Source: Verrucomicrobiales bacterium
Lineage (GTDB): Bacteria > Verrucomicrobiota > Verrucomicrobiia > Limisphaerales > UBA9464
NCBI GenBank assembly: GCA_027488845.1
Contig: JAIYBC010000025.1
Location: 62,001 to 126,000 of the forward strand
Direction of reading: 5' to 3'
Length of the DNA: 64,000 nt
How positions within the stretch are numbered: position 1 is the first letter of the stretch; every line of letters starts with the position of its first letter. The position numbers were made by a program, and so were the translations under genes. Positions 25,346 to 33,615 of this stretch are shown here, one piece after another. The notes under the pieces were generated by a model. That model saw nothing but the letters and a program-made list of their open reading frames with translations, was not told the DNA's origin and ran no database searches.

Positions 25346-25738
25346 TTACGCGAGGAAGGAGGGAGCGCGCGGCGGCAAGGCCGTGCGTTCAGCGAACTGC
25401 CACCGTTGCGGTGGACAGTCTTGGTCACTGCGTGTGACTGGGGTCGTGTTGAGGCACTGCTCAACGATCAATTCGGTGGCGACAGGTTGCCAAACGGGAA
25501 TGACGGCAACAAAACCAGGCACCGACAACTTAACTACAGAAGTGACTACCCCACCCGACTCTATCGTCTCGCAGAACGTGCAGTGGTCGCAGTCGTCCGC
25601 GGGGGCTTGCTGAGCATGGCCTTGCCCGCCCTGTTGCGGCAACTCGATGCCGAGGGCGTGCGCTATTTCGCAGGAATGCACCATTGGCATCCAAGCGAGC
25701 GCAAGCAGCAGCCCGAAGATTTGTCGCCACAACTTCAA
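25346..25738 (-). CDS. Small secreted Cys/His protein heading metal operon 1
   Basis: 130 residues from TTG 25738 (AAGGGG upstream). It has a signal-like start (LKLWRQIFGLLLALAWMPMVHS) and a central CDHCTFC motif. The C-terminal tail WQFAERTALPPRAPSFLA matches the 138-residue protein at 38970 (WRFCLRAALPVRAPSLAS), which also heads a metal RND operon. They look like members of one small exported family, perhaps periplasmic metal-binding or sensing proteins. Function not established. Confidence 0.7.
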   Translation of the reverse strand: MKLWRQIFGLLLALAWMPMVHSCEIAHALGIELPQQGGQGHAQQAPADDCDHCTFCETIESGGVVTSVVKLSVPGFVAVIPVWQPVATELIVEQCLNTTPVTRSDQDCPPQRWQFAERTALPPRAPSFLA

Positions 25739-26094
25739 CTTGCCCCTTGATAGGGGACGACACCGGATTGTTCAAACTTTATTCGGGCGGCTGTGGGTGT
25801 CTCGCGGTGTCTCGCGTGCTCAACGAGCTAATAGGCGGAATTTGGATTGGCCCAACGGAGTCATTCTGGGCCCAAAAGCGAACTGGGCCATGGCGCTGAT
25901 TGGAAATCGGTGTCCTTCCAGATTCAGCCTTTTGGACTCCTCCGCCTAGATTCGTTGGAGTGGAACGTTGTTTGACCCAGTCAAACATGGTAAAAGACAC
26001 ACTGGGAGGTTTTGGCTTCCCGCATTCGTCAGTTCAGATGCCAACGCATCGTGCTGACTCCATTTTGAGATGGGCATGAACGCCCGCCAAACCG

Positions 26095-27170
26095 GACTCA
26101 CCATCCGGCTAAGGGGACGGAGTTTACCAACCGTCACGTTCATGTTCCGTAGAGCGTGGTGCCACGAGAGTGGCCCGCCACGTTCGAGAGAGGCTTCTGG
26201 AAGTAATCCCCCGGCCACCAACCGGGAGCAATCTCCAGATTCTATCTCATGGCGTCGGGGCTCCGCCCCGCGAATACGGGCGAACGGGAAACGCTCTGCC
26301 GTGCAAATCGGCGGAGTTGTCGGATTCAAAGCGGGTGCGGAGGACAGCCTCCAAATCCCCCGGCGGGACGCGTGACCACAGCCCTTTGGGCCAATCGGGT
26401 GCAATGCTCGTAAGGTTCGCGTAACGCACGCTGGCGTCGGGAGCCCGGCGGTCGCAAGACCGACCGGCCGGAGGGGGACAACCTCCGGGGTTCTGCCGAA
26501 AACGCAGACCGTGAAAAGCTCAACGATGAGAGGGGCATCAAGCCCTTGCCAGTAAGCCGCAGCAGAGACGGAGCCGAATCGGGAAGGACCAACCAGGACG
26601 GGTAAGGGAGCAGCTTCTGTATTCTAGCCCCTGAAATCGGTCCCCCAGCGGGGATCGGATACGATGCCGAGGCGGAAGCCTCGGCCATACCTGGAAGGAA
26701 CGGACGAAATCGTCCTACCGACGTGACTGCTGTAGCGAAGAGTCAGACTAACCGTGCAAGGAGTGTGGCTGCCGGAGTGGTATCCGGTGTCGGCGTAGTC
26801 AGCCGATGATTCAAACGCCGCACTTCGATGAGAGTGTTCCAAGTAGGAGCGGACGACGGTCCGCACCCCATCCGCGCTTCCTCCGGGAGGCAACGGGCGG
26901 GGTGTCGCCTCAGCAAGGCAGTTGAAGCGACGGGCGCGTGCTTACGGGTGGTGCCGGGCACAAGGCGCACACGAAAGGAACGACGGGATGAACCCGTCTC
27001 AAAATGAGGTCAAGGGTCGGTGGGGTCCAATCCCCCACCGGCCAGTTCTCCATGGAGAGAACATTCGTTCGAACCCGCGCGACCTGGGGACAGGCGGCGG
27101 TGATCGAAGGCAACTGAACAACAAAACGAATTTCGGGTACGCAACGGGATTAGGGATTTGCGGGCGCAAC
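26095..27170 (+). ncRNA. Candidate large (~1 kb) structured noncoding RNA
   Basis: About 1.1 kb without a credible ORF on either strand but dense in perfect hairpins. Examples: CGGTC-GCAA-GACCG (26449-26462), CCGGAGG-N7-CCTCCGG (26468-26488), CCGAGGC-GGAA-GCCTCGG (26667-26684), GGACGA-AA-TCGTCC (26702-26715), GACGGG-N5-CCCGTC (26982-26998), an 11-bp stem at 27015-27043 and GTTCTC-N6-GAGAAC (27045-27062). The GCAA loop is a GNRA tetraloop only on the plus strand. The next gene is also plus. Boundaries are approximate. Size, setting in a mobile element and fold density recall giant bacterial RNAs such as GOLLD or ROOL, but I cannot match it to a known class. I see no group II intron domain V. 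Confidence 0.6.
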
Positions 27171-27389
27171 CACTATGGATGCGCAACTGCGATGCAGGAA
27201 TACAGCTTCGGACAACGGAGCCGGACGAGAAACCTGCGCGCAGCGCGAACACGAGGTTTTGAGGACGACGAGGTTGGACGTGGTTTTGAGCACTGAAAGG
27301 TGCTGTAGGGTTTGGGCTTTCGGGAAAGTTGCGCCCCCAATGCAACTTCCCACCTTCCCACCGCCATAACAGCCGGTGGAGGCGTGAAC

Positions 27390-28262
27390 ATGGGTTACCG
27401 ATGCGTCGCCACCTCGGTGGCGGGATTCGTGCAGCAATTGGCCGTATGCTACGTCGGACGTGGCTACTACTTCTACGTCCGGGGTGGCATTCCGTCACAC
27501 AAGGATCCGGCGGTCATCGACCGGAAACTGGTCGAACGCTACGGGATCGCTGTTTCGAAGTGGACCCGGTGCCGACGGCGCAAGCGGGGCCAAGCCAGCC
27601 TGCAATATCTGCGCCACGGGGGATTCTTCGTCCTGTTGGCAACCCACGGCGAACACCCGTTCTTTGCCTCGGAGGGGAGGCTGGTGCGGGACATCCGGCG
27701 ACAGCCCCTGCGGTTCATGGGCTATGCCATCAGCTGCCGTCCCGCCCGAGGTGGCGGCCCGCTGCACCCCTCGGTCCGCATCGAGCGGGGGGAGTTTGCG
27801 GCCTTGAAGGCTCACCTGGGCCGGATGGCGGTCCACCGGTCGGTCGATGACCTCTGCCGGATTCTGGGTTCATTGCCCTACGAACCCTACGCCCCGGTGC
27901 GGGACCAGTTGCGCATCTTGGTCAGGGCCATCAACCGCCGTCGTAAGGCGGCCGGTCTGGAGCCCGTGCCACAGGAAGCCCTGCGGCGACGGCGAAAACC
28001 GGTTCGCCCGTTCGGCCCGCAGGCCTCCGAGCCGATGGACGGCCTCCACGATTTATTTTGTCCGGAAAGGGCTGGTCCCAGCGACTGCAACCCTGAACGA
28101 ACATTCTTTAGGAGTGACTCAAATGAGCGACATACAGAAAAAGAACCCGAGCCCGCGCAAGCAGGCGACCCCGAAGGGAGGGAACCTGATTCCCTTCCCG
28201 AAACCGGTTCAGTCCAGAAAGGACTTGGACCGGCTCCCGGCGGACCTGGTGGTCACGATTGA
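27390..28262 (+). CDS. Unrecognised conserved-looking protein downstream of the RNA candidate
   Basis: 290 residues from ATG 27390 (GGAGG seven bases upstream). The body (MGYRCVATSVAGFVQQLAV, YYFYVRGGIPSHKDP, RYGIAVSKWTRCRRRKRGQ, YLRHGGFFVLLATHGEHPFF, AVHRSVDDLCRILGSLPYEPYAP) is well ordered, basic and without membrane segments or known catalytic motifs. From memory, similar proteins occur in Planctomycetes, Verrucomicrobia and Acidobacteria as hypotheticals. The last ~45 residues overlap the next gene in another frame and look like read-through, so the original stop may have been lost. An RNA-binding role is only a guess from the basic patches and the upstream RNA candidate. Confidence 0.7.
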   Translation: MGYRCVATSVAGFVQQLAVCYVGRGYYFYVRGGIPSHKDPAVIDRKLVERYGIAVSKWTRCRRRKRGQASLQYLRHGGFFVLLATHGEHPFFASEGRLVRDIRRQPLRFMGYAISCRPARGGGPLHPSVRIERGEFAALKAHLGRMAVHRSVDDLCRILGSLPYEPYAPVRDQLRILVRAINRRRKAAGLEPVPQEALRRRRKPVRPFGPQASEPMDGLHDLFCPERAGPSDCNPERTFFRSDSNERHTEKEPEPAQAGDPEGREPDSLPETGSVQKGLGPAPGGPGGHD

Positions 28263-28878
28263 TGGCCAGGCCCGCACCGGCAAAAACACGGCGGGCGAAC
28301 TGCTGGCCAGGGAACTGGGTGGATTGCTGGTGGATTCGGGCCGCTTCTACCGGTCGGTGACGCAAGCGGCTCTGGTCGCGGAAGTCGATCTGGATGACCG
28401 GAACGCCGTGGAATCCTTCTGCGCCGGAGCCCGCCTGGACGCCGTCATCCGGCCGAACGACCGGGGCATCCTGGAAGCCCTTGCCACGGTGAACAGCGGC
28501 CTGTTCACCGACGCCACCTTGGTCTCCGTGGGAGCTTTGGTGCCGAAGGTGGCGCAGGTCCCCCTGGTTCGCGCCATGGTGAACGCCACGCTGCGCCGCC
28601 TCTACCAGGGCGGACGCATGGTCGTTCTGGGCCGGGACATGGGAATGAAAGTCTTCCCGAACACGCCCTACCAGTTCTACTTCCGCGCCCCGGCCGCCAT
28701 TCGCGAACTGCGCGATTCCGGGCGGATGGACAGCGGTGCGGTGGCGAGGCGCGACCGGGATGACGCCAAGCAGACCTTCTTCCCGCCCAAAGGGGCCGAA
28801 GTGGATACCGGCGACAAGACCCCGGAACAGGTGCTGAAGGTGTTGTTGGATGAAATGATGGAACGGACGCCGGAGTAG
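28123..28878 (+). CDS. Cytidylate-kinase-like nucleotide kinase
   Basis: 251 residues from ATG 28123 (AGGAG seven to eight bases upstream). A basic, disordered ~40-residue N-terminus precedes a CMP-kinase-like fold: VVTIDGQARTGKNTAGELLAREL (P-loop with N after GK instead of S/T/G), DSGRFYRSVTQAAL, LGRDMGMKVFPNTPYQFYF and a C-terminal RRDRDDAKQ. It phosphorylates CMP/dCMP in canonical members; the altered P-loop makes activity uncertain. It overlaps the end of the 27390 ORF by 140 nt. Confidence 0.75.
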   Translation: MSDIQKKNPSPRKQATPKGGNLIPFPKPVQSRKDLDRLPADLVVTIDGQARTGKNTAGELLARELGGLLVDSGRFYRSVTQAALVAEVDLDDRNAVESFCAGARLDAVIRPNDRGILEALATVNSGLFTDATLVSVGALVPKVAQVPLVRAMVNATLRRLYQGGRMVVLGRDMGMKVFPNTPYQFYFRAPAAIRELRDSGRMDSGAVARRDRDDAKQTFFPPKGAEVDTGDKTPEQVLKVLLDEMMERTPE

Positions 28879-28892
28879 TTCCGGTTGCCCGT

Positions 28893-29516
28893 TCAGGCAT
28901 AAAAATAGCCGAGCTCCCGAAGGGATGTGTAGTCCTTCGGGCGCTCGGTCGTGCTCCGGCCCATGATGACATGGTCGAGCACCTCGATCTTGAGCAGTTG
29001 CCCGGCGCGGATGAGTTCGCGTGTCACGCGGATGTCCGCCTCGCTCGGGGTTGGGTCCCCGCCGGGATGATTGTGCGCGATCACGATGGCTGACGCCCGT
29101 TTGGCGATGGCCACCGCAAAGACCTCGCGGGCATGCACCAGCACTTGGTCGAGAATCCCTTGGCCGATGTTTTCAACGGCAATCAGGCGACGGCGCGTGT
29201 TCAGGCAGAGGACTTGAAAATGTTCGACGGCATAGAGCCGGTTGGGTTCCCGCAGCACGTCGGCAATGCGTCCCGGATTGTCGAGCACCGGGGATTCACG
29301 GTGGGTTTCCTGCGTCAACCGCTGGGCCAGCAGGAAGGCGGACTTGATGGCCGCGGCCTTGGATTGCCCGATGCCTTTGACCTGCTGCAATTCGTCGAAC
29401 GAGGCTTGGGCCAGATTGGTGAGCCCGCCGTAACGCTGCATCAGCGATTCCGCGACGGGTTTACCCGCCAACCTGGAAAGCAACTGGGTGTTGTCGGCCT
29501 GTTCGAAAGACTGCAT
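28893..29516 (-). CDS. radC: RadC family protein (full length)
   Basis: 207 residues from ATG 29516, with AGGAGG five bases upstream (GTG 29522 overlaps that site). An N-terminal helix-hairpin-helix (LTNLAQASFDELQQVKGIGQSKAAAI, about 35-60) precedes the JAB domain with zinc motif HNHPGGDPTPSEAD and the RadC signature near the C-terminus. Common on plasmids and integrative elements; its exact role is unresolved. Convergent with the kinase gene (14-bp gap). Confidence 0.9.
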   Translation of the reverse strand: MQSFEQADNTQLLSRLAGKPVAESLMQRYGGLTNLAQASFDELQQVKGIGQSKAAAIKSAFLLAQRLTQETHRESPVLDNPGRIADVLREPNRLYAVEHFQVLCLNTRRRLIAVENIGQGILDQVLVHAREVFAVAIAKRASAIVIAHNHPGGDPTPSEADIRVTRELIRAGQLLKIEVLDHVIMGRSTTERPKDYTSLRELGYFYA

Positions 29517-29737
29517 GGGCACCTCCTAACCGGACCGATTTTACCACCGTCCGATTTCTTAAGGAACCGACCGGCCATTCCCCTACGCAGAAATATCCGA
29601 ACGAATCCGGGTGGTTGCGTCGACAGGTCACAGCCCAGCAATTCACCGACCTGGACACCGCTTTGACTAACAAACGCCGTTTGCGGTAAAACCGAGGTGG
29701 GTAGAAGCAGGTTCACGGTTCTTCACCGGAATCCTCA

Positions 29738-29884
29738 GTGCGACTCGTCACCGAGCCCGCATCTCTTTCCGAAACGATTTTCCCCAGGCCGAACTCGCTT
29801 GAGTTCGCGCTGGGCGGGGAACTCTTCGACCGGAAACAGGTGCCGCCCGGCGCCTGGTCGAGGATCAGTTCATTCACAGCGTAA
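29738..29884 (+). CDS. Possible small protein, 48 aa
   Basis: GTG-start frame of 48 codons (VRLVTEPASLSETIFPRPNS ... DRKQVPPGAW...) ending 39 nt before the DUF932 gene. Composition looks more protein-like than the surrounding shadow frames, but the ribosome site is weak and no family is recognised. The rest of the 29517-29923 gap shows nothing else convincing. Confidence 0.3.
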   Translation: MRLVTEPASLSETIFPRPNSLEFALGGELFDRKQVPPGAWSRISSFTA

Positions 29885-29923
29885 ACCGACACTGTCGGTG
29901 GGCGGCGTTGAAAGAGCATTCCC

Positions 29924-30778
29924 ATGAGCGATTCCGTTTATTCACAGTTCAAGGCCACGCCCTTGAGCGAAGACACCCTCCGACGTCAGGCCCCGAGCAT
30001 CTTTGCCGAGGCTCCGATGGCCGGGGTCAGCCGTCGCTATACCTTCGTCCCCACCGCCCAGATTGTTGAAGGGCTGCGGAAACAGGACTGGGTGCCCGTG
30101 ACGGTCGAGGAGCAACGCATCCGCATCGAGGCCCGGCGAGGCTTTCAGAAACATCTGATCCGCTTCCGCCGTGCCGAGCAGATGCAGACGCTCGACGAGT
30201 GGAACGTTGAGCTGGTGCTGATCAACTCCCACGACACGGGCTGTGCGTATCAGCTCCACGCCGGAATCTTCCGGCGCATTTGCAGCAACGGGCTGGTCCT
30301 GAGCGAAGGCTCATTCCAAGCCATCCGGTTCCGCCATGCGGGACTGGAGAGCGAAGCGGTGGTTGCCTCCAGCTTCCAGATCCTCGACAGCATGCCGAGG
30401 GTCGGGGAGATGGTGCACCGCTTCTCGGAGCGTTTCCTGGAAACCCGGGAATCCCTATCCCTCGCCGCGCACGCCCTTCGGCTGCGTTACGAAGGACAAG
30501 GCGAACCCCCGGTGGAGCCGGAAACGCTGCTGAAGACCCGGCGCCCGGAGGACGAGCGGACGGACCTGTGGACGGTGCTTAACCGCTTGCAGGAAAATCT
30601 GATTCGCGGCGGTGCCTCCGACCACCACCGGGACCGGCGCGGGAATCTGCGTTCGGTGCGGGCACTCCGTGGAATTGATTCCCGGGTGAGCCTGAACAAA
30701 GCGCTCTGGGGCCTCGCCGAACGCGTGGCCAACGGAGAAACACTGCCCCCGGCTGACAGCCATTCGTTCACCGCCTGA
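29924..30778 (+). CDS. DUF932 phage/plasmid-like protein
   Basis: 284 residues of the DUF932 family, widespread on plasmids and phages and of unknown molecular function. Typical blocks are VPTAQIVEGLRKQDWVPV, LVLINSHDTGCAYQLHAGIFRRICSNGLV and the C-terminal helix-rich part. Cytosolic. It follows the divergent radC gene, an arrangement common in accessory regions. Confidence 0.88.
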   Translation: MSDSVYSQFKATPLSEDTLRRQAPSIFAEAPMAGVSRRYTFVPTAQIVEGLRKQDWVPVTVEEQRIRIEARRGFQKHLIRFRRAEQMQTLDEWNVELVLINSHDTGCAYQLHAGIFRRICSNGLVLSEGSFQAIRFRHAGLESEAVVASSFQILDSMPRVGEMVHRFSERFLETRESLSLAAHALRLRYEGQGEPPVEPETLLKTRRPEDERTDLWTVLNRLQENLIRGGASDHHRDRRGNLRSVRALRGIDSRVSLNKALWGLAERVANGETLPPADSHSFTA

Positions 30779-30799
30779 AGGCTCCCCAGCCCGAGGACG

Positions 30800-31813
30800 G
30801 TGAAACGGTCTGCCAGCGGAGAGGTTTTTTTAAAGGTTCGAGCTTTCGGGGATTGTGCCGTCAAACAATCCTCAACCCAATCCACCTTCCCAAAAACTTG
30901 TCCGGGGGAACTTTCCCCGGCAACGCTTCAGGAAATGACTGCCGAGGGCCAATCAGGCACGCCACGACGGCAAAGACTGGGACAATCCTGGTTCAACGCG
31001 CTTCCGCTGTTGAAGCGGTTCGCTCTGCTAGGGGCCACTTCCATCGCCGCTCTCGGGGCGGACGGGCTGGGAGCCGATCCCCTCAAGACTCCGACTCCCG
31101 AAAAACCTCCGACTGAATCCAAGCCTCGAAGGTTGTTCTCGAACTTCGAAGGAACCGAGTTGAGCGACTCGGATCAGCGGGAGTATCTGAAGCTTCAGTT
31201 GTCGCTGGCAGAGAAAAACGGAAAGAAGACCCAACAGGAAATTGAGGAACTCAAAAAGGCCATTGCCGAGCTCGACGAGCGCATCGCCAAGGGTCCTTCG
31301 GACTCGGAGATGTTTGCGCTGACGCTGGATAAATTCCTCGGCTTCCAGCGGGAGCAAGCCAAGCGTTATTCAGGGCCGAATCAACCCCAGTGGTCGTTTG
31401 AGTTACGTGCGCTGATCGACGTACTTCGCTCCACCACTCCGAGAGCTCAGTGGTTCTGCAATGCCGATTTTACCCTGACCCCAGCGCACGCAGCCTTGTC
31501 CTTTGGCGGGGTGAAGCTTGGGGATCTACTGCCTTACGCCAAAAAACAGGTATCGCACGCGATTGTCGCCGAACAAAACCACAATTGGTATCTTCAGGCA
31601 TTGATTCTCACCGCCACGAATCAGGAGAAGGATCTCACGGCGGACTGGCTGCGCTTTTTCGAGCTGAAGAACATGAAATGGGAGAAGGGCAACTTCCCCG
31701 GCGACTTGGCGAACCTGAAACGAGCCCTCAAACAGCCAGAGGTTGTTTCTGGGAACGCGGGCAGTTCCCAAACTAACACGGCAAATCCCAAACCGGTTCC
31801 GGCCTCAAACTAG
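30800..31813 (+). CDS. Hypothetical exported or membrane-tethered protein
   Basis: Up to 337 residues from the first ATG; an internal ATG at 30935 may be the true start. A hydrophobic stretch (ALLGATSIAALGADGLGADP) looks like a signal or TAT-less export segment. A coiled coil (YLKLQLSLAEKNGKKTQQEIEELKKAIAELDERI) and a globular C-terminal domain follow. No family recognised. It sits 21 bp after the DUF932 gene and could be cotranscribed with it. Confidence 0.6.
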   Translation: MKRSASGEVFLKVRAFGDCAVKQSSTQSTFPKTCPGELSPATLQEMTAEGQSGTPRRQRLGQSWFNALPLLKRFALLGATSIAALGADGLGADPLKTPTPEKPPTESKPRRLFSNFEGTELSDSDQREYLKLQLSLAEKNGKKTQQEIEELKKAIAELDERIAKGPSDSEMFALTLDKFLGFQREQAKRYSGPNQPQWSFELRALIDVLRSTTPRAQWFCNADFTLTPAHAALSFGGVKLGDLLPYAKKQVSHAIVAEQNHNWYLQALILTATNQEKDLTADWLRFFELKNMKWEKGNFPGDLANLKRALKQPEVVSGNAGSSQTNTANPKPVPASN

Positions 31814-32004
31814 AGGTGGCACCTCAAACTTGGCTTGCATCATCGAGTGGCGTCACCCTGACATCGACCGTTCCGCCTGCGGACCTGTGCCACCAGCCTT
31901 GGTTTACCATCCGGATCATTGACCAAGAGAATCGTGGTCACCTGCCGTTGAGGAATCCCGGAAGATCGCGTTGTGGCGATTTGCTTTATGGCCCCCTGGT
32001 GGGG

Positions 32005-33264
32005 CTAGCGCTTCGTGCTCTGAGCCAGGAAACTGGACACCTCCGCCCACGACTGCATGACGTCACGCAAGGTCTCCAGATAACTCAAGTGAACGGCAGC
32101 CCAGTCGCGTCGAACGGGAAGAACGTCCGTCAAGGCGCTATCACCAGCCGCATAGCGCAGCTCCGCGGATCTCAAGACCGTCTCGGCGCGGGGCAGGATC
32201 TGGGTCCGGAAGGTTTTGAGGTTGTCCAAGGCGGTGGTCAGTGCGACGTAGGACTCACGTAGGCTAAGGTTCAATTCGTTGGCCGTTTTGCGAACCCGGG
32301 CTTCCGCCGCGAGGGCGTCGGAGCGCGCCTCGCGGAGGCGCCCTTGATTCCGGTTGAACAAGGGCAGTGGGATGCTGAGACCCAGGTCGAAGGTATTCTG
32401 TCCACTGACTTCAAGGCGGTGGTAAAGGGCTTCCACCTTCACGTCTGGAATCCGCTCAGCCTTGACGAGGTCAATTCGGGCATTGCTGGCGCGAACCCCA
32501 GCCTCCGCCTCTTGCAGCTCGGGTTGCGAGGCAAGGTTTGCAGCCAACGAGTCTAGAGTTGGGACTTCGAAGGCGAGATCCAGGCTACCTTCGACCGATT
32601 TCACCTCCAGATTCGGGTCACCCATCGCGCCGGAGAGTGAAATGAGGCCCTGCTTCCGCAGCGATTCGCTGCGCCTCATCTCCACCTCGGCACGGGCCAA
32701 TTCCATTTCCGACCGGGCAAGGTCCTGTGGGATCACATCTCCGGCGTCCAGGCGGGCCTTGGTTATGGCCACCACCGAGGCCAATCCCGCCGTGATTCGG
32801 CTTTGGGCCTGGAACGCACTTTCCTGATACAGTGCGGTGGCGAAGCTGCTCTGCACCCGTTTGCGCAGTTGGCGGTAGACACCGTCCAGTCCTCGCAGGC
32901 GGACCTCACGCTCCAGCAGCTCTGCTTCGCGAGCCTTCGAGAGCCGGTTGCCCAGCGGGATGGTTTGACCGAAGCCCGCCACGTATTGGCGGTCGGGAAC
33001 GGGGTAGCTCTGGATCGGGATCTGCTGAGCACCGAGGATGGCTTCGGGATTGGGAAACGTTCCCGCCTGCTGGGCCCGGCCGGATGCGGCTTCGACCAGT
33101 GCCCGAGTCTCCGCCAGTTGGGGATGCCGTCGCTCGGCCAGTTCGATGGCTTGGTCGAGGGTAAGCAACTCGATCTGATTGGTGGCACCGAAAGCAACCA
33201 GCGCGCCGCCGAGGACGCCGAGCAAAGTCAGGAGAATCTCGATTTTCATGGACGGATAACTCAC
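32005..33264 (-). CDS. TolC-family outer-membrane efflux channel (operon 2)
   Basis: 419 residues from GTG 33264, which overlaps the TGA of the preceding gene (GTGA, translational coupling); ATG 33249 is an alternative. A signal peptide (LLTLLGVLGGALVAFGA) precedes two outer-membrane efflux repeats: LDQAIELAERRHPQLAETRAL and LASQPELQEAEAGVRASNARI, with LSIPLPLFNRNQGRLREA. It is the last gene of the second RND operon. Confidence 0.9.
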   Translation of the reverse strand: MSYPSMKIEILLTLLGVLGGALVAFGATNQIELLTLDQAIELAERRHPQLAETRALVEAASGRAQQAGTFPNPEAILGAQQIPIQSYPVPDRQYVAGFGQTIPLGNRLSKAREAELLEREVRLRGLDGVYRQLRKRVQSSFATALYQESAFQAQSRITAGLASVVAITKARLDAGDVIPQDLARSEMELARAEVEMRRSESLRKQGLISLSGAMGDPNLEVKSVEGSLDLAFEVPTLDSLAANLASQPELQEAEAGVRASNARIDLVKAERIPDVKVEALYHRLEVSGQNTFDLGLSIPLPLFNRNQGRLREARSDALAAEARVRKTANELNLSLRESYVALTTALDNLKTFRTQILPRAETVLRSAELRYAAGDSALTDVLPVRRDWAAVHLSYLETLRDVMQSWAEVSSFLAQSTKR

Positions 33265-33614
33265 AGGTTCACATCAAACCTCTTCAAAACGACCAACATC
33301 ACTCCGTAGCAACCCAGCATGAGGGCGGTTGCCAGGGTAAAGCTGAGATAAAAATTCAGCTTCAGCTTCAGCAGCAGGGGCGGCAGCACGAGAAAGAACA
33401 CGAGCGATGGCAGCACGAGCCAGAAAATGCTGACGGAAAGGGCGGCCACCCTGCCGGAGTCCTTGGTTTCGAGGTAGACCCAGATCATCGCGATGAAGGA
33501 AACCAGGGGCAGTGACGCCAGCAATCCTCCCACGAGGGAGCTTCGCTTCGACACCTCGGAAATGGCCACGACCAACGCGGTGGTGAGTAGAATCTTGACG
33601 ACGTAGTGAGTCAT
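33261..33614 (-). CDS. DUF3147-type small membrane protein
   Basis: 117 residues from ATG 33614, one base after the RND stop region. Four hydrophobic helices (VVKILLTTALVVAISEV, LLASLPLVSFIAMIWV, SIFWLVLPSLVFFLVLPPLL, LSFTLATALMLGCYGVMLVV) match the DUF3147 family, often found in metal-efflux operons. Role unknown; possibly an accessory of the pump. Confidence 0.8.
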   Translation of the reverse strand: MTHYVVKILLTTALVVAISEVSKRSSLVGGLLASLPLVSFIAMIWVYLETKDSGRVAALSVSIFWLVLPSLVFFLVLPPLLLKLKLNFYLSFTLATALMLGCYGVMLVVLKRFDVNL

Positions 33615-33615
33615 T

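Noticed and set aside
26100-27150. Group II intron
   Set aside because: No domain V-like hairpin, no reverse transcriptase and no intron-type ends were found in the region.
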